A stretch of DNA of 64,000 nucleotides. Source: Elmis aenea. Its lineage: Eukaryota; Arthropoda; Insecta; Coleoptera; Elmidae. Within the stretch, counting starts at the first letter, position 1. Each line of letters opens with the position of its first letter. This document shows positions 34,226-46,430 of the stretch, one piece after another. The position numbers were made by a program, and so were the translations under genes. The notes under the pieces were generated by a model. The model was not told where the DNA came from. It searched no databases and was given only the letters and a program-made list of their open reading frames with translations. The stretch covers positions 13,788,544 to 13,852,543 of the forward strand of contig OX393582.1 in NCBI GenBank assembly GCA_947652605.1, in the 5' to 3' direction.

Positions 34226-36451
34226 TTTTGTTGTTGAAATTGTTGTGTTTTATTTGTGTGGGAGAAGATAGGATGCCCAGGAAAGCATATGAAGCGCGAA
34301 CTGGTGAAAAATATCAAAATAAAAGATAATAGAAACCTTAAATGAAGAGGTGAAAGAAACTGTCTAGAACAGAGGGATCGAGTACCTAAAGTAAAGTTAG
34401 AGAGATAGCTAAAGAGAGGAAGAAATTGATGGAGTCATACATACAGTCCACATATATAAAAACAAACAAAAATCTCACACCTAACGGTAGAGAGGCGTAA
34501 GATTAAAATAAAAAGACGATGATGACCGTTGACTACCACTGGAGTGCATACCCTGGAGTTATAGATTGGACCGGTGGTAACTATGTGGAAGGTATAGAAA
34601 AGATTTTTCATCTTAAAAATATATCCTTTAAATGCTCTTTAATTTGTAATAACAGCCTTTTTACACCGCATATATCGATACAGTCAATCAACAAGCTCAT
34701 TATTCACATATCATCGATCTAAAATTTCATTTGTTTACTAGCCGAACAAAACGAATTTGAGTCAAATTTAATTTACACCCAGTATAGGTATCACATTTCT
34801 ACAGAAAATGAAAATATGTACTCAGAGATTCCCACATAATTTTCTGAAGACTGGTTCATTACTTTGTAACTTCCTGTGATACAAAATTGTTTTTTACTTG
34901 TCTAAATTAGCCTAACATTATATTTCTTTATCACAAAACTATTCGCAACGAGCTATCTAAAAGTAACTTTTAAAACAAAAGAAACAATTCTCGTTTACAA
35001 GTTTATCAAACTTTTAAAAACTATAAATCAGCTTTTTAATGACTGTTGTTGTTTACCACAAAGTCTGGAATGGCCGCAGTTAAAAACTTATTATACTATG
35101 AAATTGTTAAAAAAGTTATGTTTATCATAAATCCATAGTAATATTTTTTTTAAATAAAGAAAAGTAAACAGGAATTTTATAGTACATGATATAAATTAGT
35201 TTACGCGTTATCGACTGATAAATGTATTGAAATAAACGAAACCGGTTATTATTTATTTTGTTTACATTAATACAACTTTAAATCACGATTGATAATTAAT
35301 TATATATAATTTATATCATAACATATACATACAATATCAAAATATTATCGATATTAGTTTTTTTGCAATACATAGAACATAACTCGCCTTAAAAGAAGGT
35401 CGATTTTTTTTAACTCTAAGAACAACTTACTCAAAAACACGCCTTTAAAAACATTAAAAACACCAGTGAGGTTTTTTTTTTAAGCAAGAGTCAAATCGAT
35501 ATGGGACTAAAATGAAAATGAGACGTGAACGATAAAGTTGTGCAGATTATTATTATCTAGCTTAGCACTTCTACAAGAATTTCTTTATAAAAAATAAGTG
35601 TTTGTGAATTAAATTTACTTATTCCTAACACTTAATTCTTTGTGTATTACGCGGTATTGTAAATCGAATAATAATTTTATTGTAAAATTAGTCCGAATAT
35701 ATTTATTTTTGTTTTATTACTCCGACTCTTTAAACAAACTATAGGAAACAGCTAAAAACCAAAAAAAAATGCTTTGGCGTTATTAAAAAAAAAAACACAT
35801 CAGCCATATTTAAAATAAGAAAACTGATGTTAAAATAACAAGAAGAAATGAAAATAGGTACAATTTATCGACGAATTTCAAATCTACTCAAGAAAGTGTC
35901 ACATAATGTCGAAAAATATTGTGGTGTGATTTCAAATAAGCAAGCTATAAGCAAAAATGAAAAACCTGATGTGTTTTGTTTTTTATCAATAGCGCAAAAA
36001 CTATTGACTCTTTTCAAGTTTTTTTTTTTATAGAACAGTTGCTCTTAAATCAGACATGATTTTGACCCATTTAACCAAATTCGTATCTCTTACCGTTTAC
36101 GAGATCCCTATGCTGTTCACGATAATTGGGACACGCTGTATATGAATGGATACATTTTTTTTTTTAATGGTAAAAACGTTTCTATTAGGCCCTTAACATT
36201 TGATTTATGTAAAAATTAAAAAAGGCATACCTTGGGGACACTATTACAATAAAGAAATTAATGGACTGGGTTATTTTACTGGGACTTTTTGTTATTAAAT
36301 AGTTCCTATGAAAATTAAACATAAATAATCACACAGTGATTGATAAACATAGCAACTATGAATGGAAAAGTACGCGTCGGTACCTTAATTACAGTAGTTG
36401 ATAACACATTACCAACAGTACCATTTGTTATTCAATACGCTGATATCACAT
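33695..36451. repeat. 2.8-kb duplicated segment, copy 1
   Basis: Nearly identical over its length to 61147-64000 in direct orientation. It starts within the LINE at tttcgccatagccatgac and continues through non-LTR and unique-looking sequence to gctgatatcacat. The differences are scattered single bases, small T/A-run changes and a deletion of about 100 bp in this copy. The other copy runs off the window, so the right limit is not defined. Confidence 0.9.
34226..36451. other. Non-LINE part of the duplicated segment; no gene recognised
   Basis: A 61-codon frame at 35848-36033 (starting MKIGTIYRRISNLLKK) is kept at 63395-63607 but has no family signal, and similarity over the rest is equally high, so there is no evidence of coding constraint. 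A family F end lies at 36065-36140. Confidence 0.5.
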
Positions 36452-37079
36452 TTACATCAAATAATGTTTATCGTTATAGCAAAAACTAGAATATTCCATT
36501 ATTTATTCCTGATCTTATTGGTGTCAAACAAAATATCCCACTACTTGTTTATCAAATTGCAAAATTATCACTTGTTAATGTAAACAAAATACTGTGAAGC
36601 ATTGAATAGCAATTTTAGTTTAAAATTATAGTTTTACATCTTTAACATTAAGTGGAAGAAAGATACACGAGCTAAAAAATTTTTTAAATTTAACTTGGTA
36701 TGTTTGGATTTGCCAAACGACCCCCAATTGAATATAAACAGACTTTTTCTAAATAAGAGAAAAATTGTATTAGGATTCTCAACTTAACAGATTCTCATAA
36801 AACTTTTTATTACAATGGGTCAGAACTCCTCGGCCAGGCATTTTTTTTTAAGTAGAGCCTTGCTGTTAAATAATAAATATTTAGATGATCACGAGCCAAT
36901 TTCAAAAGCGTTATTTCATTTTACAAAATCGAATCGTTTTTCAGATATTGAAATAAAATTATTATTTTTGTTAATAATTAGTAATGTTATATGTTATTTC
37001 ATATGTTTCGCAAAGCACATGAGATTTTTTTTTTTTGTAAGACAGCTGTTATATTTCTAACTTCAACGTTGGGGCTAAA
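36452..37079. other. No recognisable gene
   Basis: An 81-codon frame at 36815-37060 has no known motif. Confidence 0.45.
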
Positions 37080-37195
37080 GGTCCACACACACACACACAC
37101 AAATTGGTAACCATCTTGCTTACTTACTTACTTACTTACGTAACCAGATTACTAATTATCGAGATCGCGCCGGTGTGATTTGTCCTCAAAAGTAA
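37080..37195. mobile_element. Decayed TTAA foldback MITE, copy 3
   Basis: Starts ggtccacacacacac and ends gatcgcgccggtgtgattt. It keeps the centre (aattggtaaccat, gtaaccagattactaatta) but has lost the GC-rich left arm. A (CTTA)n run occupies the loop. Confidence 0.65.
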
Positions 37196-37232
37196 CGATG
37201 ATCGGTGTACGTTGTAAGGGCAAAATAATATA

Positions 37233-37560
37233 CAGAGTGATTGATTGGAACCGGTACTTAAAAATATATAAAGAATGAAATAGGGTATGGATCTGAAATT
37301 TTGGTTATGACCATAATGGCATCTGATCTGTTTATTGAAAATATTTTCATGATGGCAACACTTCCGGAAATACAGGAAGTTGACGTCTACTTTCTTATTT
37401 AAAATACAATGGTGTATTTTTTATTGCGTATTTGGATTTAAAACGTTATTTTGGAGGGACAAAATTTAATTTTCTTTTAATACAACTTCGGACCACTAAA
37501 ACTAGTTTTTTTCAAATACAATGCCCAAACTTTTTTTTCATTTTCTAATGCAGAATGTAA
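37233..37560. mobile_element. Foldback element family C, copy 3 (left-arm fragment)
   Basis: Starts TA-cagagtgattgattgg and follows the left arm of 41326-43392 through gttgacgtctactttctta. It then jumps to the aatgcccaaac block; the rest is absent. Confidence 0.65.
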
Positions 37561-37689
37561 TGTTGTAACGAAACATGGCCCCTAACTACTAAACACGAGA
37601 AGAGACCAACGGCAGCTGATATGTAATTTTTAACAAAAATAGCAGGAAAAACTAAAAAAAAAAAACAAGTGTAAAAATAAAGACATACA

Positions 37690-38030
37690 GAAAAACCTAA
37701 AGCTAAAACCAGTATTCCAAAGTATAAAAGAAAAACAGCTAAAATGGTATGGGCACGTACAGAGGATGCCGCCGGAAGCATTGACAAAAAAGGAACGAAA
37801 TCAAGGAGGTATGGGAGGAGGCGGACAGGTAGACCAACAACCAATATGGAAAAAATAATTGAACAACTAGCCCGTGAACGAGGGAGAACAGTTAAAGAGA
37901 TGAGGGCGATGACGGCAGTCAAGAAGGAATGGAAAGGTTTGGGTGGAGAACCCTCAAAAGCCGACGCCGTAAGGCAAAAGGCGTTAGAAAAAGAAGAAGA
38001 AGAAGTATTCACAAAACATGATAAAACGTA
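37690..38030 (+). pseudogene. LINE 3' end: C-terminal tail of a non-LTR ORF2
   Basis: Reads MVWARTEDAA in one frame, with YGRRRTGRPTTNMEKIIEQL and RGRTVKEMRAMTAVKKEWKG at 37800-37940. This is the basic tail with GRP...W...KEW spacing found at the C-terminus of many arthropod LINE ORF2 proteins. The 5' part, including RT, is absent and the upstream frame is broken. Confidence 0.75.
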
Positions 38031-38076
38031 TTAAAAAATTAAATATTATCTACAAATAATATCCTATTTATTGTTA

Positions 38077-38474
38077 ACTAGCGTAGTGACCCGGCTTCGC
38101 ACGGTGAATTTTTTTATCAATCACAGACTACTCGCGCTTCGCGCTCGCGCCCGGTGGACGTTTTTGACCTTTTGAGAATTTTGGATCTTTTGGGAATTTT
38201 TGTATCTATTGAGAATTTTTGTATCTATTGAGACTTTTTGTATCTATTGAGACTTTTTGTATCTATTGAGAATTTTGAAACTTTTGTGATTTTTGGATCT
38301 TTTGGGAATTTTGGTTCTTTTGGGAATTTTTGGAACTTTTGGGAATTCTCATATAGCCTATGTTCTTTCCATGGTCCTATAGATTGTCTGTGCCAAATTT
38401 GGTCAGGATCGGATGAGTGGTATAGGAATGCATAAAGGACATACATACATACATTCATTTTTATATATATAGAT
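38077..38474 (+). mobile_element. SINE/LINE-tail-like repeat with internal minisatellite
   Basis: Begins actagcgtagtgacccggct, has the conserved tail segment ccaaatttggtcaggatcgg, and ends in an acatacatacat run and atatatatagat. This is the typical 3' layout of a widespread arthropod retroposon class. The middle (38161-38347) is a minisatellite. No coding sequence; exact family not assigned. Confidence 0.65.
38161..38347. repeat. 18-19-bp minisatellite, about ten units
   Basis: Units of the form tttttgtatctattgaga and ttttggatcttttgggaa alternate in blocks, showing two unit subtypes that spread separately. Confidence 0.85.
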
Positions 38475-39317
38475 AAACAACTTAAATAGTTAAATTAAAG
38501 CAAACGATTTCTTGCACAGATTTTAGTTACTTTGGCTCAACGACCCTTGGGAGAGCAATGGTCGTCTATGCTACGTTTTTATACATTGCGCTTGAAATCA
38601 CATAAACAACTTCGAAATAAATATATTTTTACATTAGTTATACGGTGCTGGCTGTTTACAAATTTCTTTTTAATAGAAAGTGTTGATTGTCTCATAATTA
38701 GATCATCAAAACACCTTTTTAAGACGTTAACATTAAGGCCAACAAGAATTTGCAAACCACCACTCCCATCGCCGTTTCTCAAAACAATAACCCATTTGTA
38801 TTAATTATATGGGAAACATTAGTTTAGCTTTATCTTTCATAAATATCATGCTAATTACATTTTAATTTTTTTGTAAATCATATAGTAGCGCCCACCCGAT
38901 CTCTAGATGAAGATGTTAATGCAATGCAAATGTGTGTTAATTATAACTGGTAATTTTTATAACAAGATATCTATTGACGTAGGCGTAAGTCCCGTTGCGA
39001 GTGTTTACGACAATATTTTTATAATAAATTGTTGAATCGTGAAATTAATAATACACAAGGTCAGTAATATCATATTATCGATATAAAGTGTCTAGTAGAC
39101 TTTATGTAGTATACCAGTAAACATGGGGAGATCAAGTTGCGAAATAATCACATCAAACTTGGCAATTTACGTTTGGACGTTACAAGGTGCACTGCGATGC
39201 AAATGTCGTCGTAATAGAGATCATAAAAATATTTTTAAAAGATAATAATTGTTAAATCCAATAAATCATGTTAGTAAAACTGGGTGGGACTTTGATCCTA
39301 CACTTCTGTTTTACATA
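38475..39317. other. No recognisable gene
   Basis: Opposed frames at 38532-38804 overlap one another and lack any motif. Confidence 0.45.
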
Positions 39318-40462
39318 CAGGGTGCGCCATTAGTGCGATAAAGTCCATTATTGCCCTTAATGTCAACTTAATAAAAAAAAGTTTTTATTGAAACTTATAG
39401 TATTTCTAGACGTGCATGTTTTAAAATTAGTTTCAAGTATACAGGGTGTTTCATAAAAGTGGGGCGTCACTAAAGGTATTTTTTTTTAATTGAACACCCA
39501 GTATATTTTTGCATAATCGAATTCAGCAAGAAAATCTCCATATGACAGTATTTTGTTTTTTTCATTTTTTTTGCGACGTTGCCAATTTATCTTAAAAAAT
39601 CTTTGAAATCTCTGAAAATTACCGAGATACCCCCCCTGTATGGGCATCGAAAATACGCCACCCTGAACATAGACCGTATCAATCAATCCGTTTTTTTGGG
39701 AAATTCATATTGCATATGTTATACTCATTTATTTATGTTTTAACAATTCACAGCAATTTACTCTGACATTCGTTACTACAGAAATTATTGTTTCTATTGT
39801 CAAAGTCGGGGCCTACTCCAAAAAAACTAGGAAATTGCTACACAACGCTTATAAGAATAAGTAAAATGTAAATATCTCAGAAAATATTCGTTTTAGGTAT
39901 AGGTAAGTATTAAGAAAACTTGAAGAAAAACAAAAATGCAACAAAATGACGTAATAATATACAGGATGTTCCATTTGAAAAAATAAAGTTATTGATGTTT
40001 GAAAATTGGGAAGTTGGCACATCTATAAGAAACACCCTGTATAATATAAATTAATTTTGATGTATTTAGACTATGACTACACCTTTTGACTTTGTATGTG
40101 CAAAATATCATTTGCCAATTATTATTCATAACGTTGTGCTCTTGACAAGTATTGTACCCTGTTTTTCTGGAAATTCAAAGATTTTTTAAGATAAATTGGC
40201 AACGTCGCAAAAAAATGAAAAAAACAAAATACTGTCATATGGAGATTTTCTTGCTGAATTCGATTATGCAAAAATATACTGGGTGTTCAATTTAAAAAAA
40301 ATACCTTTAGTGACGCCCCACTTTTATGAAACACCCTGTATACTTGAAACTAATTTTAAAACATGCACGTGTAGAAATACTATAAGTTTTAATAAAAACT
40401 TTTTTTTATTTAGTCGACATTAAGGGCAATAATGGACTTCATCGCACTAATGGCGCATCCTG
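39318..40462. mobile_element. Foldback element family B, copy 2
   Basis: TA-flanked ends cagggtgcgccattagtg and, in complement, caggatgcgccattagtg. Same arms as 27711-28883. The left arm is replaced at 39600-39705 by a different segment (accgagatacccccc, gcatcgaaaatacgccacc) that is seen as an inverted pair inside copy 3. Confidence 0.88.
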
Positions 40463-40528
40463 TATAAAGGCATTTTCAGGGTCGTCATAATACAGTGCGT
40501 CCCAAATTCGAGACTTAACATGGAGTTA

Positions 40529-40789
40529 CAGGGGTGTGCAAACTTTTTATGCCACACCCCAATTTTTTTCAGCACGTCAACTTGCGCCCCTCACATTTTT
40601 TTTCGCTTTGAAGTTAGCAGGCATCAATAATTTTCGATCAACCGATACGAAATATTAGAGAAATACAACATTGTAAACAGAAAAATTATATGAAATGTGA
40701 AAAAAACTACATTTTTGCTTTCAAAATTATATCATGGCTGTCATTGCGCCCCCTGCATCATTTATTGCGCCCCCAAATGCGCACCCCTG
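40529..40789. mobile_element. hAT-like MITE
   Basis: 261 bp with ends caggggtgtgcaaactttt and, in complement, caggggtgcgcatttgggg. Subterminal cgcccc blocks. No convincing 8-bp target duplication remains, and no coding sequence. Confidence 0.65.
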
Positions 40790-41325
40790 AATTTTTTTCC
40801 CAAGAGGAACGAAATTGGTTAAATTAAGTTACAGTTATGTAGTGGTACAAAAATTAAAATAACATTTGCCATTGCTCTCATCGATTAGAAGTTATTCAGA
40901 ATAAAACTAAAATATTACTCCTATAATTTTATGTTTTTAAATGATTGCCTTAATTTTTAGAAATGTAAAGAAACTTGTGGAAGCAATTTTTTCCCGTGCC
41001 ACCTATTTTCTACCATTATCAGCTTCGTAGCATTAGTAGGTAATAGGAAGGTAAGGTAGTTCGACATCGATTTCCAAGAAATAAATTTCTGAAGAAATAA
41101 GAAAAACGATTTTTTTTCGAGAAGAGACTAAAATTCATGAGAAATTAGAAAATCAAATTGTACTTTTTGTCTCAAAGAACATACAAAACTTGTCGGATTA
41201 GATTTCCAATTTGTTGTACTTTTTTGTTTTACATTTTTGCATATTTTTTCATTTTGTTAATTTGTATTTTGGAATCAACTATTAACTTTGTTAATGAATA
41301 CTACTATATTTACCCACTACTTATG
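40790..41325. other. No recognisable gene
   Basis: AT-rich, nothing identified. Confidence 0.5.
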
Positions 41326-42031
41326 CAGGGTGATTGATTGAGACCGGTACTTAAAAATATACGAAGAATGAAAAATGGTATGGATCTGAAATTTTGGTTA
41401 TGACCGTGATGGCATCTGATGTGTTTATTGAAAATATTTTCAAGATGGCGGCACTTCCGAAAATACCGGAAGTTGACGTCTACTTTCTTATTTCAAATAC
41501 AATGGTCTATTTTTTATTGCGTATTTGTATTTAAAACGTTTTTTTAGAGGGAAATTCCCTATATCTAAGTGCAGTCATTTTTTAGATTTTTGGACTTTCT
41601 TGAAAATTTTTTGATTTTCATCGTGATTCTTAATATTATCTAACGCCGCCATTTTTGAAGAAAAAACGCTTTAATTTAGCCCATGCCTAGAAGAAACCTT
41701 GAAGTACATCCCGAAATTTTTGCAATGGATTTATTACTTACAGGGTGTCCAAAATTTAATTTTTTTTAAATACAACTTCGGACCCCTAAAACTCGTTTTT
41801 TTCAAATACAATGCACAAACTTTTTTTTCATTTTCTAATGCAAAATTACATTTTGCATCAATCTGTATTAGCGTTTCCTATACCTATCTGCAACAATTTT
41901 CGAGGTATTAAGAATTTTTGATAAAGTTAAGAGAATTTGCTACATTTTTAAATAGTCGGCCTTGGAAGAGACAACAAATGCCAATACTTAATAACCGTCA
42001 ACCACTTTAATCGCGTTTGTCTGAAGTATCC

Positions 42032-42130
42032 ATGAAAATGGATTATCAAGAGTATTCAAACACGGATATTTTGAATTTATTTTACATTCATGGACAATTT
42101 CAGAAGATTATTGAAAGTTCGAACGAATAG
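42032..42130 (+). pseudogene. N-terminal fragment of a mariner-like (DUF4817-type) protein, left arm
   Basis: 32 codons from ATG: MKMDYQEYSNTDILNLFYIH then a short tail and TAG. This resembles the first helix-turn-helix segment (YSN-ILNLFYIHG) found at the N-terminus of many insect mariner-like transposases. Truncated at the arm boundary. Confidence 0.55.
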
Positions 42131-42322
42131 TTGTGCATTTTTAATGTAGCTTGTACAGCATAGTATGTTAAACCCGAGTATTGCGCTGCCAATCGAATTG
42201 ACCGCTAAGGATGGTCATTAAAATATCCCAGGATGTTGACCATTAGTTTCATTATTTGTCACACGCTTAGGTCGAATACTAGCAAATTTCACTCTTCTTA
42301 ATTGAAAAAACATTGATTCTAT

Positions 42323-42544
42323 TCATTGAAATTTCTGTCTGGTCATTACCGTCAAATGACAATAATTTTCACTGAACACACGGCAAATTCTTTCAATAAT
42401 CTTGTTACATTCTTCATGAATATAAAATAAGTTCAAAATATTCGTGTTTGAATACTCTTGATTTTCCATTTTCATGGATACTTCAGACAAACGCAATAAA
42501 AGTGGTTGACGGTTATTAATATTGGCATTTGTTGTCATTTCCAA
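42323..42544 (-). pseudogene. N-terminal fragment of a mariner-like (DUF4817-type) protein, right arm
   Basis: 73 codons on the minus strand, with MENQEYSNTNILNLFYIHEE, then IIERICRVFSENY and TRQKFQ. It is the longer counterpart of the fragment in the left arm and fits the DUF4817 layout (helix, then R-x-F/Y-x-E segment). No catalytic domain follows. A start further in, at MKMENQ, would match the left-arm start. Confidence 0.6.
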
Positions 42545-42576
42545 GGCCGATTTAAAAATGTTGCAATTTCTCTTAA

Positions 42577-42807
42577 CACGTTCAGTGCCCCGGCAATGAA
42601 TTTATAGGCGCATTCGTAGACCCGGCCAATATTTTATATAAAGTTCATTCAACGCACCACTTGAAATTCAGAACCTCATATGAAGCGCCAGTGAAACAGC
42701 TAAGCATTATATTTTATATTTACCAGGACGCATACCTAGCGTCCGCGGCGCATCGAATGAGTGTCGCAAGGACGCACGCAACGTATGCGTCCGCGGTGCT
42801 GAACGTG
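42577..42807. mobile_element. piggyBac-type TTAA MITE
   Basis: 231 bp with ends cacgttcagtgccccgg and, in complement, cacgttcagcaccgcgg, flanked by TTAA at 42573-42576 and 42808-42811. The opposite arm of the same foldback (about 41920-41935) reads continuously through the site with one TTAA. The interior is rich in gacgca/tgcgtc words. Confidence 0.9.
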
Positions 42808-43392
42808 TTAACTTTATTAAAAATTCTTAATAACTCGAAAATTGTTGCAGATAGGTATAGGAAACGCTAATACATATTGATGCAGAATGTAATTTTACAT
42901 TAGAAAATGAAAAAAAAAGTTTGGGCCTGAAGTTGTATTAAAAGAAAATTAAATTTTGGACACCCTGTAAGTAATGCATCGATTGCAAAAATTCCAGGAT
43001 GTACTCCAAGGTTTCTTCTAGGCGTTGTCTAAATTTAAGCGTTTTTTCTTCAAAAATGGCGGCGTTAGACAATATTAAGCATCACGATGAAAATCAAAAA
43101 ATTTTCAAGAAAGTCCAAAAATCTAAAAAATTACTGCAGTTAGCTATAGGGAACGCTAATAAAAGTTCCTCTAAAATTAAGTTTTAAATCCAAGTACGCA
43201 TTAAAACATAGACCATTGTATTTGAAATAAGAAAGTAGACGTCAACTTTCGGTATTTCGGGAAGTGTAGCCATTTTGAAAATATTTTCATTAAACAGATC
43301 ATATGCCAATATGGTCATAACCAAAATTTCAAATCCATACTCTTTTCCATTCTTCATATATTTTTAAGTCCCGGTCTCAATCAATCATCCTG

Positions 43393-44059
43393 TATAATAA
43401 GAGGCTTAAATGTACTCACGAACTGTAGACTAAATTGTTGGGTTGTTGCCACTAATAAAATAAACAAATTATTGTGCCATAAATATTCAATCTATTCAAA
43501 TTATGGAAATAATAACTTTTTATGCTCGTTTAATTATATTCTGACTTCCTTATATATTTAAACAATATAATTTGGCAATAAAAACATTTGTTTTGATATT
43601 TGATGACAATAATTGTACAAGGTTACGCAAACATGACTGTATTTGGAGGAAAAAATTAGTAACGAAATGAGCGATTAACTTTAATGGCTTATGGGTGCCT
43701 TTTCACCTTTGACGAAAATCTATGAAGCATTTTTATTATTAAAGAATAAAACAATAAACTATAAGGTTTTATGTAAATGTGAATTTTTCACCCACATTTT
43801 GTATTATAATGATTTGCATAAATAAATCACACGATTTTAAATGTTTTCTTGTTTCCAATTTGACTTTCACAATCATAAAAATATTTTTGTTTGCATTTCA
43901 TAGAACGAAACGTATGTGGTTTTCCGGACACGCCTTTAATTACCTTTTTTGGCATTTGTTTCAACGAAATATAAGAATTGGCTCAGAAATCAATAATATC
44001 CCATCATAGTTGAATATTATTATTTTCCAAATTTTCTATTTGTTCAAGTTCATTATATA
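43393..44059. other. No recognisable gene
   Basis: A 76-codon frame at 43779-44009 has no motif. Confidence 0.45.
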
Positions 44060-44589
44060 CTGTGATGCGCAAAACTATCGAAACAGAAAATATCTAGAAT
44101 ACCATTAAAGATGTTACAATGAATCTTTGTATCTAAGCGTTATCGTATTTTTTGGATTCGATTAAAGTACTGAGGTTGCAATACGACTTCCGATTCAACC
44201 GGAAACGGACTTAAACTTTGAAATTTGAAATATTAAATTGCTCGTCAAATTTGTCATAGAAAATGTATGAGGTTATATGGGTCCAAAGTCAACGGCTCCC
44301 ATAAAATTTATATTTTTATAAGAATTTTGATCGATACAGCACTTTCAAATTTTTTTTTAACAATGAAGTACTTTAAAAAGGCCCTAGAATTTCGTTTGAA
44401 AATTAGTTTGACAATAGATTAATTAATGCTTTGCGCTAGTTACATTTTAAAAATATTATGCAGGGTGTTTTTACGTTTGGTCAAACTTGTGAAAGTTTAA
44501 ACATCGTAAACTCCATTTTCTTTAATACAACACCCTATATGTTTTTAAATAGTCTTGTAGAAAATTTGATTGTCTTTCAAAAACATTAA

Positions 44590-46202
44590 CCCTTCACAGG
44601 CGGCATAATTTTACAACGTAGCAGGCGGTAAAGGTACATTAATATATTTTGTATGAAAATTCTTAGTAAATAAAATTTTTATGCGGCAAATGGATAATAT
44701 TTAATATCTACACATTGTTAAAGTCATGTTTTGTGATACTTTGCTTATTTCAACACTACTTAGATATTTTGTTTTAATTCTTTAATAGGCACCTGCAAGA
44801 AGATGCTGAATATTTGCGTTCTTATCACAACATAAGTAGATCTTTGATACACATTCAGTATTTCAAGAATCTTATTCTGATTGTAAGGAAGAATCATATG
44901 TTGCATCTGATGTCGAAAACTATGTACCACCAGCGGATGTTTCAGCTGAAGAAAAGTCAGACATCGATCAAGAAATGGTCATAGAGCAGGAATAAGAATG
45001 CGACTTAGAGGAAATCGTTGAGGATAAGCCTGTATCTCAAAGTGTGGATGACATTTGGACTGCTAAGGATGGAACTCAATCGTATAGTGATCCACTGCTA
45101 AGTACACAAACAAGATTTCGTACCATCATACGACAAAGAGGGGGGTACAGTGAGAAAAAACAAGCGATTTATGTCAAGCAACCTGCCAAAAACAGGCCTG
45201 TAAATTCGACCAATTTTGTCTAAAATCGTGATGCAACAATCTGTTCATATGTGACAAAGAAGAATAAATCAGTCGTGCTTTTGTCATCCATGCAAATGAC
45301 GGGAGAAGTCGATGGGACACAAGCACCCACGCCAGAGATAATAAACTATTGCAACAAAACCAAAGGCGGAGTTGATGTTATGGACAAAATATTAGGCGAG
45401 TACACTGTGAAACGAAGAACATTGCGTTGGCCTGTAGCATTTTTCTATAACATGATTGACGTCACTGCGTTAGCATTCTGCATCATCTACAGAGAACACA
45501 ACCCACGGCTCAGGGCCAACGATCAACGAAGAAAGTTCCTGAAAGATTTGGCCAATAAGTTATGTATGCCTACAATCGAAGCTCGTTGTATAAACCGTAT
45601 GTCGATGAGAAACCATTTCTTTCGATGTGCAATAGAAATGGTGCTTGGACGACGGATTGTGGTAGCACCAGAGGCAGCAGGTCCTCAAGTACCTCATGGT
45701 AGTCGCGGATCCTCACATGTCGTTGGCAGTTGTTATGTCTGCCGAGAACCGAATCGGTAACAACTTAATACTAGGAAGTCCTGCGTAGTTTGCGTGAAAC
45801 CTCTTTGCAATGAACACTCAGTAACAAAGATGCACGTAGCATTACTTGTAAAGAAAATCTATTAAAAAATGTTCTAAAATTTTCTTTTATAATGTAAATC
45901 AAGTATTTGTTACTATTTTTAAAATACTATTTTAAAAAAAAAATTTTTTTTTCTCCATTAGGTATTTCATACAAAATATATGAAGGTGCAATTTTATCTA
46001 TGCCGCCTGTTATGGATGGAAAAACAACTTGACCCCTTATCTCGGAAAAGGGGAAAAAAATTTCTGAAATTTAGCTCATCTTATAATCTAGATCAAAAAT
46101 GTAGAGATGTCACAAAATTTTAACTCTACGGTTTACAGAAAAAAAGTTATTGCAATTTAAAAACTAAAAAGTTACAATTGTACCTATACCGCCTGACAAG
46201 GG
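44590..46202 (+). mobile_element. Internally deleted piggyBac element with intact ends
   Basis: 1613 bp with ends cccttcacaggcggcata and, in complement, cccttgtcaggcggtata, flanked by TTAA at 44586-44589 and 46203-46206. Subterminal copies of the end motif occur (gcaggcggtaaagg at 44622; tgccgcctgttatgg at 46000). It encloses a broken transposase gene. The empty site is visible at 23400-23430. Confidence 0.93.
44845..45865 (+). pseudogene. piggyBac transposase pseudogene
   Basis: A single frame runs the length with three stops (near 44994, 45222 and 45758). Acidic N-terminal region (VENYVPPADVSAEEKSD), then VDDIWTAKDGTQSYSDPLL (the N-terminal W-x-G motif). A deletion removes most of the first catalytic half. 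It resumes at NRDATICSYVTKKNKSVVLL and continues KTKGGVDVMDKILGEYTVKR, containing the last catalytic aspartate region, and RRTLRWPVAFFYNMIDV. It ends with a cysteine-rich zinc domain (CYVC...CVVC...CNEH). Lacking the first conserved aspartates, it cannot be active. The longest uninterrupted part is 45251-45760. Confidence 0.88.
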
Positions 46203-46430
46203 TTAACCATGTTTTAACCTAAAACATATTTTTCGAGATATCTCGATGTTATTGTAAATTATTAGGGCAATGTAATATTTTCGAGTAGGCTATGAAGGTA
46301 GACAGCGGTAATTTTGGAACAATTGAAAGATAAAAACAAGAAAGTTATAATTTTATCTTTTCCTTACGAATTGTCGACATTTTTTATAATGCAGTAATGT
46401 TATAATTTTTATGTTTAAATCGAGGTTTTT

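Larger units (their letters stand above)
41326..43392. mobile_element. Foldback element family C, copy 2 (2.07 kb)
   Basis: Ends cagggtgattgattgagac and, in complement, caggatgattgattgagac, with TA on the right side. The arms are about 800 bp and extend far enough to include the beginning of a transposase-like gene in both directions (42032-42130 plus, 42544-42323 minus). A 231-bp TTAA insertion makes the right arm longer. The element looks like an inverted duplication of the 5' part of a mariner-like transposon. Confidence 0.85.
44060..46430. mobile_element. Foldback element family A, copy 3, split by a piggyBac derivative
   Basis: Left end TA-ctgtgatgcgcaaaact; left arm to 44589; resumes after the insertion at 46203 with the centre (gtaggctatgaaggtagaca) up to about 46430. 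The right arm is missing. The sequence on both sides of the insertion matches the reverse of 23395-23440 continuously. Confidence 0.75.

Noticed and set aside
35848..36033. Conserved small gene in the duplicated segment
   Set aside because: The whole 2.8 kb is equally conserved, so preservation of this frame is not evidence of selection on a protein.
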